The position numbers and the translations under genes were made by a program. From Vespa crabro (Eukaryota; Arthropoda; Insecta; Hymenoptera; Vespidae), in contig NC_060970.1 in NCBI RefSeq assembly GCF_910589235.1, positions 186,001 through 250,000 of the forward strand: a DNA stretch of 64,000 nt, in the 5' to 3' direction. Of the stretch, positions 25,166 to 40,320 are shown piece after piece. The notes under the pieces were generated by a model. The model saw only the letters and a program-made list of their open reading frames with translations, ran no database searches and had not been told where the DNA came from. How positions within the stretch are numbered: the first letter of the stretch is position 1; every line of letters starts with the position of its first letter.

Positions 25166-26304
25166 TTTGCAAGTCCGACAGTCGGTTATATATATGGGGT
25201 AGTCGCATAACTTTCCATAGACCAGGACTTTGTTTCAAACCCGACAGCCCCATTGATTCCAAGTCTCTCGCATAGTTCTCACCATACTGGTCGGGATATT
25301 TCCAATTTCGGGATATTTCCAAATTGGTTTGATAGGCACGGCATAACTATCCCCTAAGAAATTGGAATATTTCCATGTTCGACAGTCACATTGAATCAAA
25401 ATCACTCGCATAATTCTCCCAAGAATTATCGGAATATTTCCATTTCCGTCAGTCGCATTGTTTGGAGAGGCAATCACATAAGTTTCCGTCGACTCGGAGG
25501 ATTTTTTCCATGTCCGACAGGCGCATTGGTTTACATATAATTCGCCTAACTCTCCCCCGAATTGTAGGTATCTTTCCAAGTCCTTTTAGTCTGAGTGGCT
25601 TTAGTTTAATTGGCTTTAGTTTGAGCGGAACTCTCATGAGCTTCCTTTGACCAGGCAGAATATTTCGTGTTCCAACAACCGTAGTGTTCCGTTATCCAGT
25701 CACGTAACTTTCTATCGAATAGATAGAATACTTCCAATTGTGACAGGCAAATTGTTTCGAGAGGCACTCGCATAACTATCGATTAAGAGGGTCATATCCA
25801 AGTCCCACAGTCGTAGTTGGGCGCGTGGCATTCTCATAATGTTCCATAGACTAGTCGGAATGATACCAAGCCCGACGGCCGCATTGTTTCAAGAGGTAGT
25901 AGCGTATTATTCCCACCAATAGTTGGGTAATTTTCAAGTGTGACAGCAGCATTGGATCAAGAGGCATTCGTTTAACTTTACCCCGACTAGTTGCATCATT
26001 TACATGACTTAGAGCCATATTTTTTGAGAAGCACACTTATATATTTTCCTGGACTAGGCGGGATATTTACATGATGGGCAGTCGCGGTAGTTAGAATGTC
26101 ACTCGTATAAACTCTCCATCAACTAGTTGGAATATTTCCAAGTCCGAAAACCGTATTCATTTGGGAGGCACTCGCTTATCACTCCTCAATTTTATGTGAT
26201 ATTTCCAAGTATGACAACCGAATTGAATAAAGGCGCACTCGAATACCTTTCACTCAAGTCGGAATATTTCAAAGTCCGTGAGTTGCACTGAATCTAGTGG
26301 GTAT

Positions 26305-26670
26305 TGTTACATCTCGCGAGAAGCGACGTATGTAAATAATAATAAAAAAAAGGGGAATAGCATATGAGAACTATAGTATAAATGAAAGATTAATAGAATA
26401 TCTATCTTAAGTAAAGGGGATCAACCTTCAAAATTCATATAGCTCATTTGTAGACTAAATATTCAAAATATCGATAATTTTACCACTAGCAATATTAGCT
26501 AAGATACCTTATAAATACATGTTACTACTAGCACCTTCTTATTAATAATACATAAAAACACTTAAAAGAATAATAATAATAAGCTAACAAATCGGGACCT
26601 ATGTAAAAAAAAATAGCGTACTTACTTTGGAGTTAGCTCTGTTAAAGTACATAGCTTGTGAGACGTAAAA
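26305..26670. mobile_element. 366-bp MITE-like (or solo-LTR) insertion in satellite array 2
   Basis: A 366-bp A/T-rich segment unrelated to the satellite interrupts one monomer. It is flanked by direct GTAT repeats (26301-26304 and 26671-26674). Both GTATs align to the same four positions (CACT) of the monomer, so removing the insert and one GTAT restores satellite phase. The ends form an imperfect inverted repeat: TGTTACATCTCGCGAG on the left against TTTTACGTCTCACAAG for the reverse complement of the right end, 12 of 16 matching, with three of the four mismatches A/G. It holds no coding frame of note. A non-autonomous DNA element fits best. A solo LTR, given the TG start and 4-bp duplication, is the alternative, although the right end lacks CA. 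Confidence 0.75.
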
Positions 26671-29600
26671 GTATCTCTTGACATTTTCACGCCCAGATGG
26701 AATATTTCTAGGATCGACAGTCACATTGATTCCGGATGCACTCGTATAGCATCCTCTCGTATAGTCGGAATATTTTAAAACCAACAATCGCAGTGGTGCG
26801 ATTGACACTCGAAAAATTTTATCTTGATTAGTCGTAATATCTAATGTACGTCAGTCGATTTGGTTCTAAAGATACTCGCATAACTTTCAATCGAATAGTA
26901 GGGATACTTCCAATTCCGAATGTCGCATAAATTCGAGAGGTACTACAAAAACTTTCTCCCGGCTAGACGGGTTATTTCCAATTACGAAAACCGCATAGGT
27001 TCCAGTGGTACCAGCAAAACTTTCTGTCGACTAGTCGGAATATTTCAAAGTCCGACAGTTGTATTCGTTCGAGTAGTACTCGTATAACTTTCTCCCGTCT
27101 ATTCGGATTATATCTAAGATCGACATTAGCAATGTTGCGTTAGGATCTCTCATATTTTTCTCTTGACTAGTCGTAATATTTCTAGGTACCACAGCCACTT
27201 TAGTTTCAAAGGAACTTGCATAACTTTCCGTCGAACAGCCGAAATATTTCTAATTATGAAAGTCGCATAAGTTCGAGAAGTACTCGCTAAACTTTCCCAC
27301 GACTAGTCGGAATATTTCCAAGACTGACAGTTGCATTGTTTTAAGTGGCACTTTTATAATATTCTCTCGACCAGTCGGAATAATTCTAAGTTTGATAGTC
27401 GCATTGTTTCGAACGGCACTCTCATATCTTGCCCTCGATTAGTATTTATAGTGCTAGATCCGACAGTCGCATTGAGTCGAGAGGCATTCGTATAACTATC
27501 CCTTCACTAGTCAGAATATTTTCACGTGCGACAGTCGCATTAGTTAGTGTAGCACACGTAAACCTTTCACTCGACTAATCGGAATTTTTCCAAGTTCAAA
27601 TGTCGAATTGGTTCCAGAGGAATCTGCATAGCTTTCCTTCGAATAGTCGGAATATTTCCAAATCCGGCAGTCGCATTAGTTTACACGAGACTCGCATAAA
27701 TTTCCGTCGAATTCTCCAAATATTTCCTAGTCCGATGGCCATTTTGCTTTCCTGTGTCACTCGCATAACATTCCCTACAATACTAGTCCAATCCACTTTA
27801 CTTTCAAATCTGACTGCCACATTGGATCGAAATGCTCGCTCATAACTTATCCTCGACTCCTCGGAATATTTGCAAAACCATCAAACGCGTTGTTTACAGT
27901 TCCTCGAATAACTTTCTCTCGATTGGTATTTCCTAAACCGGCAGCAGTATTAGTTCGAAAGGCACTCGCATAACTATCAACTGCCTAGTAGGAGTATTTC
28001 CAAGTCCGATATCTTCATTGGTTCCAGAGGTAATCGCACAACTTTCCCTCGACTAGTCGGGATATTTTCACGTCCTCCCTTCGTTTTGGTTCACAAGTTA
28101 CTCCCATAATTATCCATCGATTAGTCGGAATATTTCCATTCTCCAGCCGCTTTGTTTTGTGAGGCAATAGCATAGTTTTCTTTCGTTATGTCGGTAAATT
28201 TCCAAGACCAATAGTCGAATTGGTTCATAGATCGCTCGCATAAGTTGCCTTCGACTCTTCGATGTTCTACCAAGACCGTTAGACGCTTTCTTTCGTGTGG
28301 CAGTCCTATTGACGCATTAGTTCGAGAGGCATTCCCATTAAATTTCCTCGACTAGTCGAACTATTAGCTAGTCCGACAGTCCCAGTGGGCTCAAAAGTAA
28401 CCCGCATAACTATTCCTCGACTAGTCGGAATATTTCCAAGTGCGATAGTAGCATTTGTTCGACAGGCACTAGCGTAACATTCCCGCGAATAGACGGAATA
28501 TTCTTAAATCCGACGCGTTGTTAGGATATCCACTTGTATAATTTTCCGTCGAATAGTGAGAATATTACCAAGACCAATAGTAACGTTGATTCGCAAGTCA
28601 ATCGCATAATTTTCTTTAGACAATGAGGAATATAACTTGTCCCGACAGTCGCAACGGTTCGAGAGGCACTCGCATAACTTTCCCTCGTCCAGTCGGAAAA
28701 TTTCCAAGTCCGACTGTCGCGTTTGTTCGTGAGACTACCCCATATCTTTGCTCGACTAGTTTGAATAATCCTAAGTCCTATAGTCGCATTGATAGGAGAG
28801 GCACTCACACTTCCTTTCCTCCACTAGTCAGAATATTTGTAGATGCGAGAGTCGCATTAGACGGAATATTTCCAAGTACGTAATTCGCATTGCTTCGAAA
28901 GACAATCGCCTAACTTTCACTTGATTAGTCGTATTGTTTACAAGACTGACAGCTGCATTTGTTCGAGTAACTCTCGTATATCTTTCCCTCGTTTAGTGGG
29001 AATATTACCAAGTGCGACAATCGCATGATTCGAGAGACACTCACGTAACTTTCCCTTCAGTTGTCGAAATATTTCTAACATCGATAGTCACATTGGATTG
29101 AAATGCACTCACATAACATTCCATCGTATAATCCGAATATTTCTATATCCGAGAGATGTATTAGTTCAAAATTCATTCGCATGTCTTTCTTTCGAATAGT
29201 CGGAATATTTCCTAGTGCAATAGTAGCATTGTAGCGTGCGGCGCACGCAAAAGTTTCGATCGACAAGTCGAAATTTTTCTAGGTCTGATTGTCGCAAAGG
29301 TTTGGGAGGTACCCGCATAACGTTCCCTCTACTGGTCGTAATGATTCTAAGGACTACAGTCGCACTTGTTCGAGAGACAGTCGAACAACATTCTGGACTA
29401 GACAGAATATATCCAAGTCCGACTTTCGCAATGTTGGTATAGTCACTCGCATAACTTTCCCCGAGAAGTCGGAATATTTCCAACCACGACAGTCGCAATT
29501 GTTCAAGTGTCCCCCGCATAACTTTCCCAGACCTGTCGGATTATCTTCAATTCTGACAGACTCATTAGTTTAAGAGGATTTTGCATAAATTTTCCTCTAC

Positions 29601-29899
29601 TGGTCAGAATATTTTCAGTTACGAAGGTCGCAGTGGTTCGAGAGTAAATTGCATAGCTTACGCTCGACTAGTCGGATAATAACGTTTTTAACAATAATAA
29701 TAAAAAGAATAATAACTATAATAATGATAATAACGATAAGAATAATAGCAATAATAACGATTTTAACGTTAATAACGATAGTAATAATAATCTTAATAAC
29801 GATAATAACAATATCAAGGATAATAATTATAATGACGTTAATAATCATAATTAGATTAGAGATATTAACGATAATAAAAACAATAATAATTATAACAAT

Positions 29900-30620
29900 A
29901 ATAATAATAGTAATAGAAACCTTAATAACGATAATATCGATAATAACGAAAGTATTAATAACGATAATGACGATAATAATAATAATAATAACGATAATAA
30001 CGATAATTACGAGAATTACGATAATATTATTAACGATAATAACGTTAATAACGTAAATAACAATAAAAATAATAATAATAATAATAATAATGACGATAAA
30101 AATATTAGCGATACTTACGATAATAACGATAATAAAATTAATAATAATAAAGATAACAATATTAACAATAATATCGATAATAACGATAATAAAAATAATA
30201 ATAGTAATAGCAATAATAACGATAATAATGATATTAACGATAATAGCGATGATACTAATAACGATAATAACGATAATAAAGATAATAATTCTTAGAATAA
30301 TATAGATAACATTGATACTAACGTTAATAACGATAATGCTAATAACAATAATAATGATAATGACGTTTATAATGCGAAGAACGATAATAATATTAATTAT
30401 AATAACAAAAATAACGATTATTACGATATAACGATAATAATAAAACTAATAATAACAATATTAAAAATAATAGGTATAATAACGATAATAACTACAATAA
30501 TAGTAGTATTAATGAAAGTAATAACAATAATAGCCATAAAAACGATTTTAACGATAATTAATATAACGATAATAACGATAATATCTATAATATTAATAAC
30601 AATATTTAGTCATAATATTA
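29900..30620 (+). repeat. Duplicated segment H1a (paralogue at ~39600-40320)
   Basis: Irregular landmarks within the microsatellite recur in order 9695 bp downstream. TTCTTAGAATAATATAGATA at 30289 matches 39984; ATTGATACTA at 30311 matches 40006; AACGATTTTAACGATAATT near 30540 matches AACAATTTTAACGATAATT near 40236. A constant offset over more than 250 bp means the segment was copied as a block. Confidence 0.75.
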
Positions 30621-32339
30621 ATAGTTATAACAATAATAAGGATAATAACGATAATAACTATTATAATAATATCGTTAACAACGATAAAAATAATAATAAT
30701 AACGGCGGTAATAACGATAATAACGGTGATAATAATAAGAATGACATATATGACATTGATTTAACGTTAATAACGACAATTATAATAACAAACATATCGA
30801 AAATAACGAGAATAATGATAATAACGATATTAACGTTAATAACATTAATAACGATAATAATAACGATAGTAAAGATAATAAAGATGACAACGATAATAAT
30901 AATAGCAATAATAATGATAATAATGAAATAAATAATAATAGTAATAACAATAATAACGCTAATAACGATAATTACGATAATAATAATATTGATAACGACG
31001 AAGAAAATAATATTAATAATAACGATAATAACGATACTAATAATAACATTAATATCGAAAATAGTATTAATAATAATAAAGATAATAACATTAATAACGA
31101 TAATAATAATAGCAATAATATGGATAATTACGATACTGAAAGTAACAATAATAACTATAATAAAGGTAATAATAATAAATATAATAACGTTTGTAAAGAT
31201 AATAACGATAATAACGATAATAACAAAAAAACGATAGTAAAAATAATAATAATAATAATGAAGATATTAAAAATATTAACGATAACAACAATAATATTAA
31301 TAATATTAATAACGATAATAAAGATAATATTGATAATAATAATAACAATATTGACGAGAATAATAATAAAAATAATGGCGATAGTAATTATAATAACGAC
31401 TATAATATTAACAATAATAATAATAACAACGACAACAAAGATAATAACGATAATAGTAATAGAAATAATTACAATGATAAAAATAATAACGATTATAACG
31501 ATAATAAAAATAATAATAATAATAATATTAATGATATTAACGATAATAACGAAAACAGCGATAATAATAATAACGATATTGACTACAATATCGATAATAA
31601 TATTAATAATATTAAGGATTATATCCATAATAATAATATTAGCAATAACAATAATGACGATAATAATAATAGAAATAATGCCATAAATAAAAGTAATAAT
31701 GTTAATAACGATTTAACGGTAATAATAATAACCAGAAAAACGTTAAATAAGATGAAAATAATAATAATACCGATAATATATATAATAACGATACTAACGA
31801 TAATAATAGTAATAAAATTTCGATAATAGCGATAATTGCGATAAGAATAATATTAATAATAATGACAATATCGATTATAACGATAATAATAATAATAATA
31901 ATAACCATAATAACGATAATAACGATAATAATAAAAACATTAATAACGATAAAACTATTATACCGATAATAATAATACTAATTATAACAATAATAATAAT
32001 AATGACGATAAAAATATAATAGCATTAATATTGATAATAACGATAATTATGATAATAATAATAATTATAATAACGATAATAACGATAATAATAACAATAA
32101 TAATAACAATAATAATGATATTAACGAATATAACGATAATAACTATAAGAACGACAACAAATATAATATTAATAAAGATAATAACGAAAATATGGACAAT
32201 AATAATAACGATAATGAGGACAAAAATAATAATAATAATTACGATAATAACGATAATAACGATAATAACAATATTAATAGTTATAAAAATAAAGATAATA
32301 TCGATAATATGAGTAATAATAATTAAGTTAATAACGATA

Positions 32340-33280
32340 AAAACGACAATAACGACAATAATAATAACAATTAAAACGATAATAACTACAATAATAATAA
32401 CAATAATAACGATAATAACGATAAAAACGACAATAATAATAATAATAATGACGATAATATCGATAATAATAATAATAATAATAATATTGCTTATAACGCT
32501 ATTAACGATAATTACGATAATAATAATAAAATCAATAAAGAAAATAACGATATTAATTATAATCATAAGAATAATTTTAATAATAATAATAATAATAAGG
32601 ATAGTAACAATAATAATAATAACACAATTATCGATTATAATGATTATAAAGATAATGATAGTAACGATAATAATTATTATAATAATAACTATAATAACGA
32701 TAATAATAATACAAACGATAATAATACTAATGATTATAATCATAATAACGATAATAACGATAATAATAATAACATTAATAACGATAATAACGATTATAAC
32801 GATAATAATAATAACAATGAAATCGATAATAACGACAATAATTATAATAACTATAATAATAATAACAATAATAACTATAAAAACGGTAATAACAATAGTA
32901 ATAATAACACTAATGACGATAATAACGGTAATAACGATAATAATAATAATAATAATGACAATAATAACGTTAATAAAGCGTAATAATAATTACAATAATA
33001 ACAATAGTAACAATAGCAATAATAACGAGGGTAACGATATGGAAGATTATTATAATAATATTAATGACGATATTAAGGATAATAACGATAACATCAATAA
33101 TATTAATAACATTAATATTGATAATAACAATAAAAACGATAATAACGATATAAATAATAAAAATAATAATAACGATAATAGCAATAATGAAGATAATAAC
33201 AATAATAATAACGTTAATAATAGCGATAATAACGATAATAACGATAATGATGTTAATAAAGATGGAAATAATTATAATAA
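32340..33280 (+). repeat. Duplicated segment H2a (paralogue at ~40980-41880)
   Basis: ATTGCTTATAACGCTATTAA at 32486 recurs at 41120 (offset 8634). GTAACGATATGGAAGATTAT near 33031 recurs as GTAATGGTATGGAAGATAAT near 41626 (offset about 8595). The sequence between follows in the same order with about 40 bp of net indel. Confidence 0.8.
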
Positions 33281-35179
33281 TATTAATAAAGATAATAATA
33301 ATAATAAAGAAATTATAATAACGATAATAATGATAATAGAGATAATAATAATTGCCATATTACTAATAACAATAATAACAATAATAACGATTATTACGAT
33401 AATAAGAATAACAATAATTACGATATATAAGATAATAACGATACTAATAATAATATTAATATCGATAATAAAGATAATAACTATAATAACGTTAATAATA
33501 ATAAAAATAATAAAGATAATAGTAATAATAATAATAACGATAAGAACGTAATATTGATAATAATAATAATATTGTGAATAATAGTAACAATAGTATCGAA
33601 AATAAAAATAATAATAGTAGCAATAATAATGATAATTGTGATAATGACGATAATAATAATAACAATCATAACAATAGCAGATATAATAAATATAGTAACA
33701 CAAATCATAGTATCTATAATAAGGATAATCACTATAAGAACGATAAAAAAAGTACAATAATAACGATTATAACTCTAATAACGATAATAATAATAATAAT
33801 AATAATGATTATATTAATAATATTAATAATAACTGTAAAAACAATAATGACGATAATAATAATAATAATAATAACAGCAATAATGATGATAATAAAGGAA
33901 ATAATAATAGTAATAATAGCAATAATTACAAGAAAGGGCTTAATAACGATAATAACGATAACAATATTATCGATAATTACGATAATATCAATAGTAATTA
34001 TATCAATAGTTACGATAATAACGACAATAATTATAATAATCATTAAAATAACAACGATAATAGAGATAATAACGGTATTAATAATAATAATAAAAACGAT
34101 AATAACGATAATAATAATAATAATAATATAGATAAAACGATAATAACGATAAGAGCGAAAATAAAGATAATAATAGTAGTATTATTTGCAATAATATCAG
34201 TTAAAATAATATTAACGATAACAATGTTAATAGTACTAACGGTAATAACGACAATATCGACAATAGTAATAACAATAGTAACTATAATAATGATAATAAT
34301 AATAATAGTAATAACAATATTAACGATAATAACGATATTAACGATAATAATATTAACGATAAAAACGATAGTAATAATAACGATAATAATAAGATTAATA
34401 ATGACAATAATAACGATAATAATAATAAAAGCAGTAACAATAATAACAATAATAACAATAATAGCGATAACAATGATAACGATAATAAAGATAATATCGA
34501 TAATAATAACAGCAATATTAAAGAAAGTAACCTTAATAATAATATTAGTAATAACAATAAAAACGATAATAACGACAATAACGATAATAATAATAATAAC
34601 AAAGGTTATAACAACAATAAAGTTAATAACTATAATAATGATAATAACGTTAATAATTATAATAATTGTACCAATAATAACGATAATAACGATAATAACG
34701 ATAATAATGATAATAATAGAAGTAGTAATAACAATATTACGAATATTAACTATAATAACGATTACAACGGTAATAGTAGTAGTAATAATAACAGTAATAA
34801 AAATAATAACGATAATAACCATAATAATAATAATAATAAAGATAACAATGATATTAACGATAATAATGACAGTAATAATAACAATAATAACGATAATAAC
34901 GTTAACAATGATAATACCGATAATAACAATAATAACAATAATAATAATAGTAATAATTAAAATAATAACGATATTTACGAAAATAAGGATAATAACAATA
35001 ACAATAATAACGATAATAATAATTATAATGCTAATAACGATATTAATATTTATAAAAATAACAGTTATAATGAAAACATCGATAATAACGAAAATAATAG
35101 TAGCAATAATAACAATAACAACAATAAGAGCGATAATAAGATTATTACTGATAATAACGATAATTATATTATTCATAAT

Positions 35180-35290
35180 AACTATAATAAGGATATTATT
35201 GATAATAATAATAAGGATAATAACGATAATATCGACAATAATATTAATAATAATAATAACAGTAATTACAATAATAACGATAATAACGAC

Positions 35291-35342
<52 letters not shown>

Positions 35343-35620
35343 TTAATAGTAATAAGGATAATGACATTATTAACGATAATAATAATTACGATAATAATGA
35401 TAACGTCGATAATAATAATAATAATAATAATAACAGTAATAACAATAATAACAATAATAACGTCATTTATAATTATAATAAAAATAATAGCGATATGGTA
35501 TTGACGATAATTACGACAATAGTAGTAATAGTTATAACGATAATAACGATATAACGGCAATAAAAATAATATTAATAAAGATAATAACGATATTACCGAA
35601 AATAACGATAAAAGCTATAA
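35180..35620 (+). repeat. Duplicated segment H3a (paralogue at ~49460-49920)
   Basis: The series TCGACAATAAT, pure (AAT)n, GATATGGTATT, and GATAATAACGATATTA.CGAA occurs at 35231, 35288, 35493 and 35576, and again at about 49509, 49564, 49786 and 49874. Offsets are 14.28-14.30 kb. Confidence 0.7.
35288..35342 (+). repeat. Pure (AAT)n tract
   Basis: An uninterrupted run of about 18 AAT triplets, part of duplicated segment H3a. Confidence 0.9.
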
Positions 35621-38600
35621 GAATAATAATAAAAAGAACAATAGCAACGATAATAACGATAATAAGCATAATAACAGTAACGATAAAAAGACAAAAATAA
35701 TAACAATAATAATAACGATAGTAACGATAACAACAATAATAACGATAATATCTATATAAACGATATCAATAATAACGAAAGTAACGTTAATTTCGATATT
35801 AATAATAGCAATATTAAAGATAATAACGATACTAATAATAATAACGATAATAATAATAACAATAATAACGATAATAGCAATAATAATAATAACACTATTA
35901 ACAATAATATTGACAATAACGATAATTACGATAATAATAATAACAATTATAACGATAATAACGATAATAATATTAACAATAATATCAATGACAACGATTA
36001 TAACGATTATTATGATAAGTTTATCCCTAAAATAAGGATATTAATGATAAGAACGATAATTATAATAAGAATAATAACAATTATAATGGTAATAACAAAA
36101 AAATAATAATAAGAACTATAAGAACGATAATAAAAATAATAATAGTAGTAATAATAACAACAATAGCAAAAATAACTCTAATAACGATATTAAAGATAAC
36201 AATATTAACGATAATAACTTTAGTTATAACAATAATAATCACAATAAAAACGATAATAAACATAACATTAATAATAATAATAACATTAAGGCAATATTAA
36301 CGTTAATAAAAATAATAATAATAATAATAATAACCATAATAACGATATTAACGATAATAGGGATAATAACAACAATATTAATAATAAGGAAAATAACGAT
36401 ATTAACGATAATAATAATAATAACACTAACAATATTAATAATAACAATAGTAAAGATAATAACTATTACGACGATAATAATAATAATAACATTAACGAAA
36501 ATAGCGATAATATAGGTGATAACGATATTAATAGTAGTTAAAAAAACGTAATAACGATAATAGGGATAATAACATTCAAGTTAAGAACGATAAAAACGAC
36601 AATAACGATAATAATAATTACAATTATAAAGATAATATTGGAAAAAACTATAATAAAGATAATAGAGACAATAATTAAAATAATAATAACGACAATAATG
36701 ATATTAATGGAAATAATTATATTGAAAATAACGGCATTAATACTAATAATAATAGCGATAATAAGGATAATAACGAAAACATCGTTAATAATAATAACAA
36801 TATAATCGATAATAAAGATAAGAATAATAATAATAATAATAATATCGTTAATTAGGTGAATTACGAAAATAACGGTAATAACCACAATAACGGTAAAATC
36901 AATAATTAATGATAAAATCGATAAGAACAAAATTAACGATAATAACGATAATCACGATAATAATAATAACGATAATGACAACAAATGTAATAATAATATT
37001 AATGGTAATAACGATAATAACGATAATAGTAACTATAATAATGACGATGATAATGATAATAACGCATAACAATAATAAGAATATTAACTGTAGTAAAGAT
37101 AATAATTGTAATACTGATAATAACGATATTATGGATAAAAATAATAATTACATAACGATAAAATAGATAATAATAAGAACAAAATTAACGCTAATATCGA
37201 TAATAATAGTAATTATAATGACAATAATAACAAAAAATACTGTAATAACGTTAATGATATTAACAATAATAACGATAATAGTAATAATAATAATATCGAT
37301 ACTAACAAAAATAACGATAATAAGGATAATAACGATAATAATAATAATAATAATAACGATAAAAACTATAAAGGCGATAATAATAATAATAACGAAAAAA
37401 AGGGTTCTAACGATAGCAACGATAATAACGATATCAATTAAAGCGATAATAACGATATTAACGATAAAATGATAATAACAATAAGGCCAATAATAATGAT
37501 ACGATAATAACGATTACAGTAATAATAATATTTCCGATAGTTTCAATAATGACGATAATGACGTTAATAATAAAAATAATAATAAGGTAATAACGATATT
37601 CACGACAAAAACGATAATAATGATAATAACATTAATATTGAAAATAACAATTACAAAAGTAACGTTAATAACTATAATAATGAGAACAATTATAAAGGTC
37701 ATATATGTATACATATAACATAAGGTTAATAACGATAATAATAATAACAATAATAGCGATAACATCAATAATAACAATAATAGTAATAATAACGATAATA
37801 GTGGTAATAACGATGGCAACGATAACAATAATAACAATAATAACGATAATAAGGGTAATAACGGTAATAATGATAATAATAATAATAATAATAACGATAA
37901 TAACGATATTAACGAAAGTAAGGATAATAATAATAGCAATAATAACAATAATATCGACATTAATTATAATAAGGGTAATGAAGATGGTAACAATAATAAT
38001 TATAGTAATAATAATGTTAATAACGTTATTAACGGTAATAACGATAATAATAATAACAGTAATAACGCAAAAAACGATAATATCGATTATAATAATAACA
38101 ACAAAATCCATAGTAAGGATATTAATGATAACAATAATAACATTAATTAATATAATAACGACAATAGTAATAATAATAATACCCATAATAAAGATAATAA
38201 TGATAATAACGATAATAATAATAATAATAATAACGATAATAAAGATGTTTCGATAATAATAATAACGATAATAATGATAATAACCATAATATTAATAAAA
38301 ATAACAAAGGTTATAACGATATTAACGAAAATTACGATAATAATTATAATAACGATAACAAAGGAAACAAAATAATAATAATAGAAATAGTAAAGGTCAT
38401 AACGATATTAAATATATTAATAATAATAATAACGATAATAACGATTATAATGATAATAACGATAATAACATTATAAAAAACAACAATAATAACAATAATA
38501 ACGATAATAATAGAAGCAATAATAACAATAAAAAACAATAATGACGATAATAACGAAATAACGATAATAACATTAGTAATAATTACAATAATAACAATAA

Positions 38601-39599
38601 TTACAATAATAACGATAATATTGATAATAATAATAGGAATATTTTCTATAATACCGCTAATTATAATAATAATGTTAACAATAATATCGACAATGACGAT
38701 AAAAACGATAATAATAATAACGATAAAAACGATAATGGTCTAAATAATAATACCGATTGTAACAATAATAACGATAATGTCAATAATAATAATAATAAAA
38801 ACGATTGTAACGATAATTACGATAATATTGATAATAATGATAAAATTAATAACGATAATAATAAAAATAATAGTAATAACAGTATTAAGGATAATAACTA
38901 TAATAACGATGATACTAACAACGATGACAACGATAATAACAATTATATTAAAATTAATAATAACGAAAATAAGGATGATAATGATAACAACTATAATATT
39001 TATAATAAATAATCAAGATAATTACATTACTAAGGATCATAAGGATAAAATGATAATAACAATAATAATAATAATAATAATAATAACAATAATAAAGATA
39101 ATAACAATAATAACGAGAAGAATAGGAACGATAATAAAGATAATACAGAATATATTAATTACATTGATAACGATACCAACGACAAGAACGATAAAATTAA
39201 TAATAATAACAACGCAAATATGGATAATAACGATGTCAACGATAATAATAATAACAATAATAAGGATAATAAAAATAATAATAATGATAATAACTATACT
39301 AATAATAATAACAATAACAATAATAACGATAATAACGAATAATAATAATAAGAATAATAACGATATTAAAGATAATAACGATTTTAACGTTAATAGTGAT
39401 AGTAATAATAACATTAATAATGATAATAACATTATCAACGATAATAATAATAATGACGTTAATAATAATAATCATATGAATGATATTAACGATAATAAAA
39501 ACAATAATAATTATAACAATAATAATAATAATAGTAAACATAATAACGATAATGTCGATAATAACGATAGTAATAATACTGATAGTAACGATAATATCT

Positions 39600-40320
39600 A
39601 TAATACTAATAACAATACTATTGATAATATCGTTAATAATAATAAGAACAATAACGATAATATAGATAATAATTATATAACGATTATAACGATAACAATA
39701 ATAACGATAATGAAGTTGATAATAATAATAATAACTATATTAACGATAGTTACGAGAATGACAATAATATTAATAACGATAAATACGTTAATAACGTAAA
39801 TAAATATAATATTAACAGTAATAATCACAATAATAACGATAATAATATTAACGATAATATCGATAATTAAGATAATAAAAATAATAATAGAAATAGCAAT
39901 AATAACGATAATAACGATAATAACGATAATAACGATAATTGCGATAATACTAATAAAGATAATAACGATAATAAAGATAATCATTCTAAGAATAATATAT
40001 ATAACATTGATACTATCGTTAATAACGATAATATTAATAACAAATCTAAAGATAATTACGATTAAAATGATAAGAACGATAATAATATTAATAATAATGA
40101 CAATAATAACGATTATATCGATAATAACGATAATACTAAAAGTAATAATAACTATATTAAAAATAATAAGTATAATAACGATAATAACGTCAATAATAGT
40201 AGTAATAAAAACAGTAATAACAATAATAGACACTAAAACAATTTTAACGATAATTATAATAACGATAATACTGATAATATCGATAATATTAATAATATTT
40301 ACGATAATAATAATAGTAAT
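39600..40320 (+). repeat. Duplicated segment H1b (paralogue at ~29900-30620)
   Basis: Second copy of H1 at +9695 bp. Limits are approximate because the sequence is low-complexity outside the landmarks. Confidence 0.7.

Larger units (their letters stand above)
22129..29676 (-). repeat. 68-bp satellite array 2 (- orientation, ~105 monomers)
   Basis: This is the reverse complement of the array 1 monomer. Motifs in + order are TTCCCTCGACTAGTCGGAAT, ATTTCCAAGTCCGACAGTCG, CATTGGTTCGAGAGGCACTC, GCATAAC. CATAAC landmarks at 24730, 24799 and 24866 are 69 and 67 bp apart. Monomers are as diverged as in array 1. The array is interrupted once, at 26305-26670. It ends within the GACTAGTCGG core at about 29676, where AATAACGAT repeat takes over. 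Small frames throughout (for example 23976-24182 and 28623-28883) are satellite artefacts. Confidence 0.95.

Noticed and set aside
32448..33551. 367-codon plus-strand frame with an N/D-rich tail resembling asparagine-rich proteins
   Set aside because: It switches from I/T to N/D residues exactly where the repeat register shifts by an indel. Asparagine-rich composition is a direct product of AAT AAC GAT. The frames at 38777, 40496 and 53134 behave the same way.
34043..35560. 505-codon open frame on the minus strand, the longest in the window
   Set aside because: It is almost only I, V, N, T and L, as expected from ATC GTT ATT read through the AATAACGAT repeat. The consensus has no stop in any minus frame, so length is not evidence of coding. 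A downstream stretch reads as L/S when register shifts.
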